From positions 1 to 7,415 of the forward strand of contig CALZHS010000161.1 of NCBI GenBank assembly GCA_945787265.1: 7,415 nucleotides of DNA, read 5' to 3'. The stretch's first letter is position 1. Each line of letters starts with the position of its first letter. Shown in pieces: positions 1-6,137 of the stretch. A program made the translations under genes and the position numbers. This DNA is from an uncultured Gammaproteobacteria bacterium (GTDB lineage Bacteria; Pseudomonadota; Gammaproteobacteria; GCA-001735895). Under the pieces are notes generated by a model. That model saw nothing but the letters and a program-made list of their open reading frames with translations, was not told the DNA's origin and did no database searches.

Positions 1-1
1 G

Positions 2-562
2 GACGCGACGGGCAAAATTTACCCCGTTTTATTGATCAGCCTTGGCGCCATTATACTCTTCCCGATAGTCGTATTTTTTCTCGCCGGTATGCCATTAACC
101 CTGGAATATCCGGAACTCAAGGGTTTCAACTTCAAGGGTGGATTGGTATTGAGACCAGAGTTTGTCGCGCTGTGGATAGCGCTATCGCTCTATACTGCCG
201 CCTTCATTGCGGAAATCGTGCGGGCCGGTATCCAGGCCATCAGCCACGGCCAGACCGAGGCCGCCTTTGCGCTTGGCATCAAACCCAGTCGCACCATGTC
301 GCTGGTCATTATCCCGCAGGCATTGCGCGTCATCATTCCGCCGCTTTCGAGCCAGTATCTCAATATCACCAAGAACTCGTCGCTCGCAATCGCGATCGGA
401 TACATGGATATCGTGGCGACCATTGGCGGGATATCTTTGAACCAGACGGGACGCGAAATGGAATGCATGACTATCGTGCTAGCCCTGTACCTGTTGTTTT
501 CGTTGATCATATCTGCGTTTATGAACTGGTATAACAAACGCATGAAACTGGTGGAGCGCTAA
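2..562 (+). CDS. aapQ: AapQ-type amino-acid ABC transporter permease (3' part, start outside window)
   Basis: This is the C-terminal part (186 residues visible) of an inner-membrane permease for polar amino acid uptake. The frame is open from base 2, so the TTG at 32 is internal and the true start lies upstream. The permease (BPD_transp_1) signature is clear: the cytoplasmic EAA loop runs AEIVRAGIQAISHGQTEAA, followed by LGIKPSRTM and IIPQALRVIIPP, then the NITKNSSLAIAIGYMDIV segment typical of the His/Glu/general amino-acid family. Hydrophobic helices flank the loop, and a last helix (LALYLLFSLIISAFM) ends in a short basic tail. The aapM start follows after one base, so the two permeases are surely co-transcribed and would form a heterodimer served by AapP. 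The name AapQ rests on gene order (Q-M-P) and on resemblance to that family. The exact substrate range (general L-amino acids versus Glu/Gln/Asp/Asn) cannot be read from sequence. Confidence 0.9.
   Translation, partial: DATGKIYPVLLISLGAIILFPIVVFFLAGMPLTLEYPELKGFNFKGGLVLRPEFVALWIALSLYTAAFIAEIVRAGIQAISHGQTEAAFALGIKPSRTMSLVIIPQALRVIIPPLSSQYLNITKNSSLAIAIGYMDIVATIGGISLNQTGREMECMTIVLALYLLFSLIISAFMNWYNKRMKLVER
553..556 (+). promoter_or_regulatory. Shine-Dalgarno GGAG for aapM inside the aapQ end
   Basis: GGAG lies in the last codons of aapQ, seven bases before the ATG at 564. It supports that start and indicates translational coupling between the two permeases, since the aapQ stop (560-562) sits between this site and the aapM ATG. 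Confidence 0.6.
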
Positions 563-563
563 G

Positions 564-1688
564 ATGAGTACCGAACAATCCTACCCAGCGGGCGAACATC
601 CGAGCATGGCTCCTCCCGTCACCGAAGTCGGTATTATCGGCTGGGTTCGCCACAATCTGTTTTCATCGACGACCAACATCGTCATTACGGTACTGACGCT
701 TTATTTCCTGTACCTCATTGTTCCGCCGATGCTGAACTGGATTTTCCTCGATGCGGTATTCTCTGCAGACTCGCGCGATGATTGTCGTGCCCTCGCCAGG
801 GCGGCTGGACACGAGATGGGCGCCTGCTGGGCTTTTATCGGCAAACGTTTCGAAATATTTGTGTATGGCTTCTATCCGGTGGAAGAACGCTGGCGGATCG
901 ACCTGTCGTTCATCCTGATGCTGGCCGCGCTGGTCCCGGTTCTGTTTGACCATGTCCCTTTTCGCAAGCAGGGACTATGGTTTTCGTTGATTGCACCATT
1001 CGTCATAGGCTGGCTGTTGCTGGGCGGTATGGGCCTGGAACCGGTACCAACCGACAAGTTCGGCGGCTTCATGCTCACGCTGGTTATCGGTGTAACCGGT
1101 ATTGTAGGTTCCCTGCCATTAGGCATCGCACTTGCGCTCGGGCGGCAATCTCACATGCCGGCAATGCGCATGGTCTGCGTCGCGTTTATCGAGTTCATCC
1201 GCGGTGTGCCTCTGATCACGCTGCTGTTTGTCGCCTCGACCATGCTGAATTATTTCCTGCCGCCGGGTACGACCTTCGACCTGTTGCTGCGTGTACTGAT
1301 CATGGTAACGCTGTTTTCGGCGGCCTATATTGCCGAGGTCATCAGGGGCGGTTTACAGGCCTTACCCAAAGGGCAGATCGAAGCCGCCGACTCGATGGGA
1401 TTGAAATACTGGCAGTCGATGCGTTTGATTATATTGCCGCAGGCGTTGAAGATTTCGATTCCCGGGATCGTGAATACCTTTATCGGCCTGTATAAAGATA
1501 CGACGCTTGTCATCATCATCGGCCTGTTCGATCCACTCGGTATGGGACGTGCATCGCTGGCCGATACCAAGTGGCAGGGCCTGTCGACGGAAGTTTACGT
1601 GTTTGTTGCGATCTTTTTCTTTGTATCCTGCTTCGCGATGGCTCGATACTCACTCTATCTAGAAAAGAAACTTCATACCGGACATTAA
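564..1688 (+). CDS. aapM: AapM-type amino-acid ABC transporter permease
   Basis: This 374-residue inner-membrane permease is the partner of AapQ in an amino-acid importer. The N-terminus (1-30) is polar and probably cytoplasmic. A first helix lies at about 36-60, and a loop then holds C74 and C88 in the GACWAF context typical of AapM proteins. Further helices lie near 113-130, 138-156, 167-193, 205-235 and 240-257. The EAA loop spans about 258-280 (EVIRGGLQALPKGQIEAAD) and contacts the ATPase. The next stretch, LPQALKISIPGIVNTFIGLYKDTTL, and a final helix (344-364) complete the permease domain. Length and order fit AapM, which is longer than simple HisM-like permeases because of the extra N-terminal helices. 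The ATG at 564 has a good GGAG seven bases upstream and starts one base after the aapQ stop. Family assignment is firm; substrate specificity is inferred. Confidence 0.93.
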   Translation: MSTEQSYPAGEHPSMAPPVTEVGIIGWVRHNLFSSTTNIVITVLTLYFLYLIVPPMLNWIFLDAVFSADSRDDCRALARAAGHEMGACWAFIGKRFEIFVYGFYPVEERWRIDLSFILMLAALVPVLFDHVPFRKQGLWFSLIAPFVIGWLLLGGMGLEPVPTDKFGGFMLTLVIGVTGIVGSLPLGIALALGRQSHMPAMRMVCVAFIEFIRGVPLITLLFVASTMLNYFLPPGTTFDLLLRVLIMVTLFSAAYIAEVIRGGLQALPKGQIEAADSMGLKYWQSMRLIILPQALKISIPGIVNTFIGLYKDTTLVIIIGLFDPLGMGRASLADTKWQGLSTEVYVFVAIFFFVSCFAMARYSLYLEKKLHTGH

Positions 1689-1709
1689 AAGTAACCAGGG
1701 TATATAACT

Positions 1710-2486
1710 ATGAGCAGTCAACCACAAGCAGCTGATCTCCAGGTATCCGACGAACTGGTCATCGAAATCAAGAAAATGCATAAATGGTACGGGACCTTTC
1801 ATGTTCTCAGGGATATCAATCTCGATGTCTACCGGGGTGAGAGAATCGTCATCTGCGGCCCTTCGGGTTCCGGCAAATCGACCCTGATTCGCTGTATCAA
1901 CCGGCTCGAGGAACACCAGCAGGGCGATATCATTGTCGACAATGTCGAGTTGACCAACGATTTGAAGAATATCGACGCGATTCGTCGTGAAGTCGGTATG
2001 TGCTTCCAGCATTTTAATCTGTTCCCGCACCTGACCGTAATGGAAAACTGCGCCCTGGCGCCGATTTGGGTCAAGCAGGTCCCGCGCAAAGAAGCCGAAG
2101 AGACGGCGATGAAATACCTGACCCGCGTAAAAATACCCGAACAGGCGGAGAAGTATCCCGGACAATTATCAGGCGGCCAGCAGCAACGGGTTGCGATCGC
2201 ACGCTCGCTATGCATGAATCCAAAAATCATGTTATTCGATGAGCCGACCTCGGCACTCGATCCGGAAATGATAAAAGAGGTTCTCGACGTCATGATCGAG
2301 CTCGCCCGGGAAGGAATGACGATGCTGTGTGTAACTCACGAAATGGGATTTGCCAAGACGGTTGCGAACCGCGTCATATTCATGGATGAAGGCCAGATCA
2401 TCGAAGAAAACAATCCGCATGAATTCTTTGACAATCCGCAGCACGATCGGACCAAGCTGTTCCTGAGCCAGATTCTCGCGCATTAG
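1710..2486 (+). CDS. aapP: AapP-type amino-acid ABC transporter ATP-binding protein
   Basis: This 258-residue cytoplasmic ATPase powers the AapQ/AapM importer. All nucleotide-binding elements are present: aromatic A-loop residues W26-Y27, Walker A GPSGSGKST (50-58), Q-loop Q100 in the FQHFNLFPHLT stretch typical of polar amino-acid ABC ATPases, signature LSGGQQQR (153-160), Walker B IMLFDEP (173-179), D-loop SALD (181-184) and switch histidine H210. The family's usual EVL.VM..LA..GMTM.CVTHEMGFA block follows. The protein is longer than typical GlnQ (about 240) because of a polar N-terminal extension of about 15 residues, as in Aap ATPases. It starts 21 bases after aapM; CAGGG at 1696-1700 is a modest ribosome site, nine bases before the ATG. 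It is the last gene of the operon, since the next gene is on the opposite strand. Confidence 0.95.
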   Translation: MSSQPQAADLQVSDELVIEIKKMHKWYGTFHVLRDINLDVYRGERIVICGPSGSGKSTLIRCINRLEEHQQGDIIVDNVELTNDLKNIDAIRREVGMCFQHFNLFPHLTVMENCALAPIWVKQVPRKEAEETAMKYLTRVKIPEQAEKYPGQLSGGQQQRVAIARSLCMNPKIMLFDEPTSALDPEMIKEVLDVMIELAREGMTMLCVTHEMGFAKTVANRVIFMDEGQIIEENNPHEFFDNPQHDRTKLFLSQILAH

Positions 2487-2513
2487 ACTTCTCTAACGCC
2501 TGAAGGATTTTCC

Positions 2514-2577
2514 GTCATCCCGCAACGTCTCTGTCATCCCGCGGTTTAACCCGATGCGTCGGACCGACGGGATCCAG
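2514..2577. repeat. REP-like intergenic repeat (GTCATCCCG ... CGGGATCCAG)
   Basis: GTCATCCCGC occurs twice, at 2514-2523 and 2533-2542, as direct copies offset by 19 bases. The second copy is matched by an inverted arm: ATCCCG (2536-2541) pairs with CGGGAT (2568-2573), followed by CCAG. An inner near-palindrome, CGTCGG-A-CCGACG (2557-2569), lies in the loop. The GTCATCCCG...CGGGATCCAG layout is common in dispersed intergenic repeats of proteobacterial genomes. Whether it recurs elsewhere in this genome cannot be seen here. The first copy may be a decayed second unit. Confidence 0.5.
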
Positions 2578-2608
2578 CTTGCACTGACATCTCTAAACTC
2601 TCTGGCTA

Positions 2609-2638
2609 CCGCGACCTACGCGGCCCGGTCTGGCCGCG
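2609..2638. repeat. Two overlapping, mutually exclusive GC-rich stems
   Basis: CCGCG (2609-2613) can pair with CGCGG (2619-2623) across a five-base loop. CGCGGCC (2619-2625) can instead pair with GGCCGCG (2632-2638) across a six-base loop. The two stems share 2619-2623. No U-run follows on either strand, so an intrinsic terminator is not well supported. Confidence 0.4.
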
Positions 2639-2657
2639 CTATGACAACTCCGAGGTT

Positions 2658-2675
2658 TAAAGCCAGTCGGCTTTA
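2658..2675 (-). terminator. Hairpin across the rep stop codon, possible terminator
   Basis: TAAAGCC (2658-2664) and GGCTTTA (2669-2675) form a perfect seven-base stem with a four-base loop. The rep stop codon (TAA on the minus strand, 2673-2675) lies in the stem. On the minus strand the 3' arm ends in CTTTAAA rather than a true U-run, so it would be a weak terminator for rep. The symmetric stem could also act on transcripts arriving from aapP. Confidence 0.35.
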
Positions 2676-4688
2676 GTCAGCCGTCCCCAGCAGTGCCTTC
2701 AAATCGGCAAATGTATCGAGGCCACGCTGGTGCTTTTCGTTTTCCGACAGTTGACTGACGATGTGCTCGGCGCCTTCGAGGTCCGCTTCGGGCAGTTCAT
2801 ACAGGAACCGGCTGGGCTCGCACTGGAGCAGTTCACCAAATTTCTGCCGGGTTTTGGCGTAACTCAGGGTCAGGCTGGTGGCAGCACGGGTGATGCCGAC
2901 GTAGGCCAACCTGCGCTCTTCCTCGATGCCTTCGCTGTCCCGTGACTGGTGATGCGGCAGGCTGTCCTCTTCGAAACCTGCCAGATACACATGCTCAAAC
3001 TCGAGGCCCTTGGCGGCATGAATGGTCGATAGCTGAACCGCATCCTGTTGCTTATTATACTCACTGGTTTCGAGTATCGACATCAGTGACAGGTGCGAAA
3101 CGATGGCGTCGAGTGATTTGTCATCCCGGTCTTTCTGCAGGTTTCCAATCCAGCTGATCAACTCTGAGACGTTCTCCATCGCTGTCTCCGCCTGCTTCGT
3201 CGAGGGGCAGGTTTCGCTAAGCCAGTCGGCGTAGTCGAGCCTTGAAACCAGTTTTTTACATAGCTCCATTGCATCCTCCTGTTGTGCAAGGTGACGCAGT
3301 TCCTGGATCAATTCAATGAAGCCCTGTATTCGGATTCGTGCCCGGTTGCCGACAGATTCCAGTAAACCCAGTTCGCGCATTGCAATATCCAGGCTGCGCT
3401 TTCTCGAACCCGCGTAGGTGGCCAGTGCTTTAATGCTGGCAGCGCCGATTTCGCGCCGCGGGACGTTGATAATCCTTAGCAGAGCCTGGTCGTCGTCAGG
3501 ATTGGTGAGCAGCCGCAGGTAAGCCATGATGTCCTTGATTTCGCGACGCTCGAAGAAGGCGTTACCGCCGGCGACCTGGTAGGGAATCGAGTGATCACGC
3601 AGAGCTTTTTCGTAGTTGCGCGACTGAAAATTGCTGCGGTAGAGAATGGCAAACTGGCTGCAGGGGACGTTTTGCTGGAAGCGGCTGCTTAGTATATCGA
3701 CTGCCACCCGATCGGCCTCGTCTTCGGCATTCTTGCAGGGAAATACGCGGATAAGTTTGCCGACGCCCGAAGCAGACCACAGCTTTTTCTCGAAAAGGTG
3801 CTGATTGTTGGCAATAAGCTGGTTGGCGGCGCCGAGAATTCGGCTGGTGGACCGATAGTTCTGCTCCAGTTTTACCAGTTCGATGGACGGGAAATCCTGC
3901 TGCAGGCGTTGCAGGTTTTCGGGGCGTGCCCCGCGCCAGGCATAAATAGACTGATCGTCGTCACCTACCACGGTCAGTTTCTGACGCAGGCTGCAAAGTG
4001 CTTTAACCAGTTCGTATTGACTGGTATTGGTGTCCTGGTATTCGTCGATTAACAGGTAGCGAATCCTGTCCTGCCATCGGTTCAGCACTTCGGTGTGCGC
4101 GCGAAACAACTGTACCGGCAGCATTATCAGATCGTCGAAGTCCATCGAATTGCAGGCCAGCAGCTGTTGCTGATACTCCAGGTACAGCCTGGCCTGTGCC
4201 TGCATGATCCCGGTATCGGCAGTCGCAAGCGCGGTTTCCGGATCGATGAAATCGTTTTTCCAGCGACTTATCTGGTACATGGATTGCCGGACATGATCGC
4301 TATCCTGCTCGCTGCGGCGGGCGAGCCCATCGAGGCAGGTTTCGACGTCGCGTGTATCCATGATACTGAATCCGCGACGATATCCGAGACGATGAGATTC
4401 CTCCAGCAGGATACGCTGGCCGAGACTGTGAAAGGTCGATATTTTTAATCCCCGCGTGGATTTCCGGTCCATTAGACGGGTAACTCGCTGCCGCATTTCC
4501 CGCGCCGCCTTGTTGGTAAAGGTAACCGCACATATCTGCTGGGGCAAATAGCCCTGTTGCATCAACCAGGCTATTTTGCGGGTGATGACGCCGGTTTTAC
4601 CGCTGCCGGCGCCGGCCAGTACCAGACAGGGCCGATCAATGCATTTGACCGCCCGCTGCTGCGGTTTATTGAGATCTTGCAGGTTCAA
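2673..4688 (-). CDS. rep: ATP-dependent DNA helicase Rep
   Basis: This 671-residue superfamily 1A 3'-5' DNA helicase translocates on single-stranded DNA and helps forks pass protein blocks. E. coli Rep is about 673 residues. All motifs are present: Walker A GAGSGKT (26-32), Ia AVTFTNKAAREM (54-65), DEYQDTNTSQYELV (215-228, Walker B), III VVGDDDQSIYAWRGA (240-254), IV LEQNYRS (274-280), V STIHAAKGLEF (554-564) and VI EERRLAYVGITRA (590-602). The stretches NWKND-like RWKNDF (143-147), YLRLLTNPDDD (390-400) and EIKD (383-386) also follow Rep rather than UvrD. The start is TTG at 4688. The frame stays open to 4727 upstream but contains no ATG or GTG, and LNKPQQ aligns with the family's usual N-terminus, so TTG is the best choice despite no clear Shine-Dalgarno. 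It is transcribed divergently from ampD. Confidence 0.95.
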   Translation of the reverse strand: MNLQDLNKPQQRAVKCIDRPCLVLAGAGSGKTGVITRKIAWLMQQGYLPQQICAVTFTNKAAREMRQRVTRLMDRKSTRGLKISTFHSLGQRILLEESHRLGYRRGFSIMDTRDVETCLDGLARRSEQDSDHVRQSMYQISRWKNDFIDPETALATADTGIMQAQARLYLEYQQQLLACNSMDFDDLIMLPVQLFRAHTEVLNRWQDRIRYLLIDEYQDTNTSQYELVKALCSLRQKLTVVGDDDQSIYAWRGARPENLQRLQQDFPSIELVKLEQNYRSTSRILGAANQLIANNQHLFEKKLWSASGVGKLIRVFPCKNAEDEADRVAVDILSSRFQQNVPCSQFAILYRSNFQSRNYEKALRDHSIPYQVAGGNAFFERREIKDIMAYLRLLTNPDDDQALLRIINVPRREIGAASIKALATYAGSRKRSLDIAMRELGLLESVGNRARIRIQGFIELIQELRHLAQQEDAMELCKKLVSRLDYADWLSETCPSTKQAETAMENVSELISWIGNLQKDRDDKSLDAIVSHLSLMSILETSEYNKQQDAVQLSTIHAAKGLEFEHVYLAGFEEDSLPHHQSRDSEGIEEERRLAYVGITRAATSLTLSYAKTRQKFGELLQCEPSRFLYELPEADLEGAEHIVSQLSENEKHQRGLDTFADLKALLGTAD

Positions 4689-4752
4689 GTTAAGTAAACT
4701 ATCGTGCCGGAAGTTACGGGTAATATTTTAAAGTTGCAGCGATTATTGGCGT
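4689..4752. promoter_or_regulatory. Divergent rep/ampD promoter region
   Basis: This 64-bp AT-rich spacer separates the divergent rep (TTG) and ampD (ATG) starts, so both promoters must lie here or inside the genes. TAATAT (4721-4726, plus) and TAAAAT (4730-4725, minus) are overlapping -10 candidates. Neither has a good TTGACA-like -35 at 16-18 bases. Overlapping -10 boxes would make the two genes compete for polymerase, but this is inference from weak matches. Confidence 0.35.
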
Positions 4753-5301
4753 ATGAGAAAACTTTTTATTGATAAAGCAGGCTGGCTGCAGTCCGTGAAA
4801 GTTGTTCAGTCCCCCAATTTTGACGCCAGGCCAGACAACGCCAAAATTAAACTCATCGTTGTGCATGGCATTAGTTTACCACCGGGTGAATTCGGTGGTG
4901 GTCATATTCAGAATTTTTTTTGTAATAACCTGGATATTGGTGCCCACGAGTATTTCGATTCAATTTGTGAAATGAAAGTCTCGGCCCACTGCCTGATCGA
5001 ACGAGATGGCAGTATTTTGCAATTCGTGTCATTCCTGGATCGGGCCTGGCACGCGGGCGAGTCCGAATGGAGGGGCGAACGGGTCTGTAATGATTTCTCG
5101 ATCGGCATCGAGCTCGAGGGATGCGACGATCAGGCCTATACCGAGGAACAGTATCGTAGCCTCGCGGATCTCATTGCGTGCCTGCGTGCGGAATATCCCG
5201 GGATCGAAAATGACGCGACGGGGCACAGCGATATATCGCCCGGCCGTAAAACCGATCCCGGCGAAGCGTTTGACTGGAACAAACTAGGACGGCTTGTCTA
5301 G
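4753..5301 (+). CDS. ampD: 1,6-anhydro-N-acetylmuramyl-L-alanine amidase AmpD
   Basis: This 182-residue cytoplasmic zinc amidase cleaves the lactyl-L-Ala bond of anhydro-muropeptides in peptidoglycan recycling; its loss raises inducible AmpC expression where AmpR is present. It belongs to the Amidase_2 (PGRP-like) fold and matches E. coli AmpD closely: SPNFDARPD (20-28), VVHGISLPPGEFGG (36-49), VSAHCLIERDG (76-86), RAWHAGES (97-104), CNDFSIGIELEG (112-123), and GHSDISPGRKTDPG (157-170). From that match the zinc ligands should be H38, H158 and D168, with catalytic E120 and K166. No signal peptide is present, as expected for the cytosolic enzyme and unlike periplasmic AmiD/AmpDh paralogues. The ATG at 4753 has a poor ribosome site. 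The 3' end overlaps bpt by 18 bases. No ampE, ampR or beta-lactamase gene is visible nearby. Confidence 0.95.
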   Translation: MRKLFIDKAGWLQSVKVVQSPNFDARPDNAKIKLIVVHGISLPPGEFGGGHIQNFFCNNLDIGAHEYFDSICEMKVSAHCLIERDGSILQFVSFLDRAWHAGESEWRGERVCNDFSIGIELEGCDDQAYTEEQYRSLADLIACLRAEYPGIENDATGHSDISPGRKTDPGEAFDWNKLGRLV

Positions 5302-6000
5302 CGCGACCCACTGGTCGCCGAGGTAGGCTTCGAGCGGTTTGTAACGACGCTTGTAGCTCATCTTGCTGCAGTCGCGAATCCAGTATCCGAGGTACAGGTA
5401 ATCAAGGTCACGCAAGCGTGTTTCCTGGATCTGGGTCAGGATCGCGAAATGACCAGGGCTGCGGTCGGCATGGTCCTGGTCGAAAAAGGTATAAACGGCG
5501 GATAATCCGCTGTCGGTGACGTCGCAAACGGCCACTGCGATAAGTATCCGGTTGAGTCGATACTCGAAAAAGAGGGTATCGGTCCAGTCGCAGATTAAAA
5601 ACCGGTGATAGTCGGATTTACTGGGATTGGCCATACTGCCGTCGTTATGTCGGTTATTGATGTAGCGGCGATACAGGTCGAAATGTTCGTCCCGAAAGCG
5701 TCCCGGGACAATCGTGATTTTGAGATCGGCGTTGCGCTTGATCACGCGCATTTCGTTACGCGAATAGGCATGTTTCCTGACCGGTACCCGCACCGAGACA
5801 CATTCCTGGCAACTCGGGCAGTGGGGTCGGTAAATATAGCCTCCGGAGCGGCGAAAACCGTGTCGAATCAACTCGTTGTAGGTTTTCATATCCATATCCA
5901 TATGGGGATTGGCGAAGGCACTAACGGATTTCCGATTATCCAGGTAACTACAGGGTTCCGGGGTGGAGGCGAAGAAATTGATTTTTACCTGGTCATTCAT
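5284..6000 (-). CDS. bpt: Aspartate/glutamate leucyltransferase Bpt (arginyl-tRNA-protein transferase family)
   Basis: This 238-residue cytoplasmic transferase belongs to the bacterial form of the ATE family. It moves leucine from Leu-tRNA onto N-terminal Asp or Glu, marking proteins for ClpS/ClpAP. The N-terminal domain holds PCSYL (C17), GFRRSGGYIYRPHCPSCQECVSVRVPV (48-74) and a C61-x2-C64-x2-C67 cluster. The C-terminal GNAT-like domain has RYINNRH (112-118), LSAVYTFFDQD (166-176), GHFAILTQI (183-191), YLYLGYWI (201-208), KMSYK (213-217) and RYKPLE (219-224). These are hallmark blocks of Bpt rather than of eukaryotic ATE1, which is about twice as long. The ATG at 6000 has no Shine-Dalgarno; a perfect inverted repeat fills that place. 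It lies downstream of tatD on the same strand. Naming as leucyl- rather than arginyltransferase follows family precedent. Confidence 0.92.
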   Translation of the reverse strand: MNDQVKINFFASTPEPCSYLDNRKSVSAFANPHMDMDMKTYNELIRHGFRRSGGYIYRPHCPSCQECVSVRVPVRKHAYSRNEMRVIKRNADLKITIVPGRFRDEHFDLYRRYINNRHNDGSMANPSKSDYHRFLICDWTDTLFFEYRLNRILIAVAVCDVTDSGLSAVYTFFDQDHADRSPGHFAILTQIQETRLRDLDYLYLGYWIRDCSKMSYKRRYKPLEAYLGDQWVALDKPS

Positions 6001-6003
6001 AGT

Positions 6004-6023
6004 TTTAAACCGTTAGGTTTAAA
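6004..6023 (-). repeat. Perfect inverted repeat just upstream of the bpt start
   Basis: TTTAAACC (6004-6011) and GGTTTAAA (6016-6023) are perfect eight-base inverted arms around the four-base loop GTTA. The near arm ends three bases before the bpt ATG, where a ribosome site would normally be. As RNA it could fold over the initiation region; as DNA it could bind a dimeric protein. Its role is unknown. Confidence 0.6.
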
Positions 6024-6033
6024 CTTAAGTTTA
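6020..6033. repeat. 14-bp perfect palindrome TAAACTTAAGTTTA
   Basis: This self-complementary 14-mer overlaps the outer arm of the neighbouring inverted repeat by four bases. It is AT-rich and coincides with a candidate -10 box (TAAACT on the minus strand), which is where an operator would sit. No known regulator site was recognised. Confidence 0.5.
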
Positions 6034-6055
6034 GAACGGAAAACGGCAGTTGTAA
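6028..6055 (-). promoter_or_regulatory. Weak candidate promoter for bpt
   Basis: On the minus strand TTACAA (6055-6050) and TAAACT (6033-6028) are separated by 16 bases. The -10 matches consensus at four of six positions and the -35 at three of six. Transcription would start near 6021, giving a leader of about 20 bases made up almost wholly of the inverted repeat. This is tentative. Confidence 0.25.
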
Positions 6056-6137
6056 CTAATTTTTAGGCTAATTGAGCGAGTTTTATTACCTGTCTAAGTG
6101 GCAGGACAAGGGCCTTTTAGCGGCGGCTGTAGCCGGG

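Larger units (their letters stand above)
2487..2672. other. Gene-free gap between convergent aapP and rep
   Basis: No open frame of note and no coding signature is visible here. The gap holds a REP-like repeat (2514-2577), two mutually exclusive GC-rich stems (2609-2638) and the start of a hairpin that crosses the rep stop codon (2658-2675). No classic terminator with a U-run was found for aapP. Confidence 0.7.

Noticed and set aside
32..562. TTG at 32 as the start of the first permease gene
   Set aside because: The frame is open to base 2 and the encoded residues continue the permease; the true start is upstream of the window.
1659..2293. Long minus-strand open frames opposite aapP
   Set aside because: They lie opposite a gene with every ABC ATPase motif, have no recognisable domain and are explained by codon bias of the real gene.
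3798..4448. Plus-strand open frames opposite rep
   Set aside because: Rep motifs are intact across the region; these frames have no ribosome site or domain signature.
2673..4688. UvrD or PcrA instead of Rep
   Set aside because: Length (671) and local motifs such as the QNYRS, NPDDD and PHH regions follow E. coli Rep; no UvrD-type C-terminal extension is present.
4753..6000. A resistance or defence island around ampD
   Set aside because: No ampR, beta-lactamase, integrase or other accessory gene is present; the neighbours are housekeeping genes.
5605..6066. Plus-strand open frame of 153 residues opposite bpt
   Set aside because: It mirrors the conserved bpt coding sequence and has no recognisable protein features.
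6085..6137. Terminator after tatD
   Set aside because: CGGC-TGTA-GCCG (6124-6135) and CCTG...CAGG (6089-6105) are short stems without a U-run; read-through into bpt is as likely.
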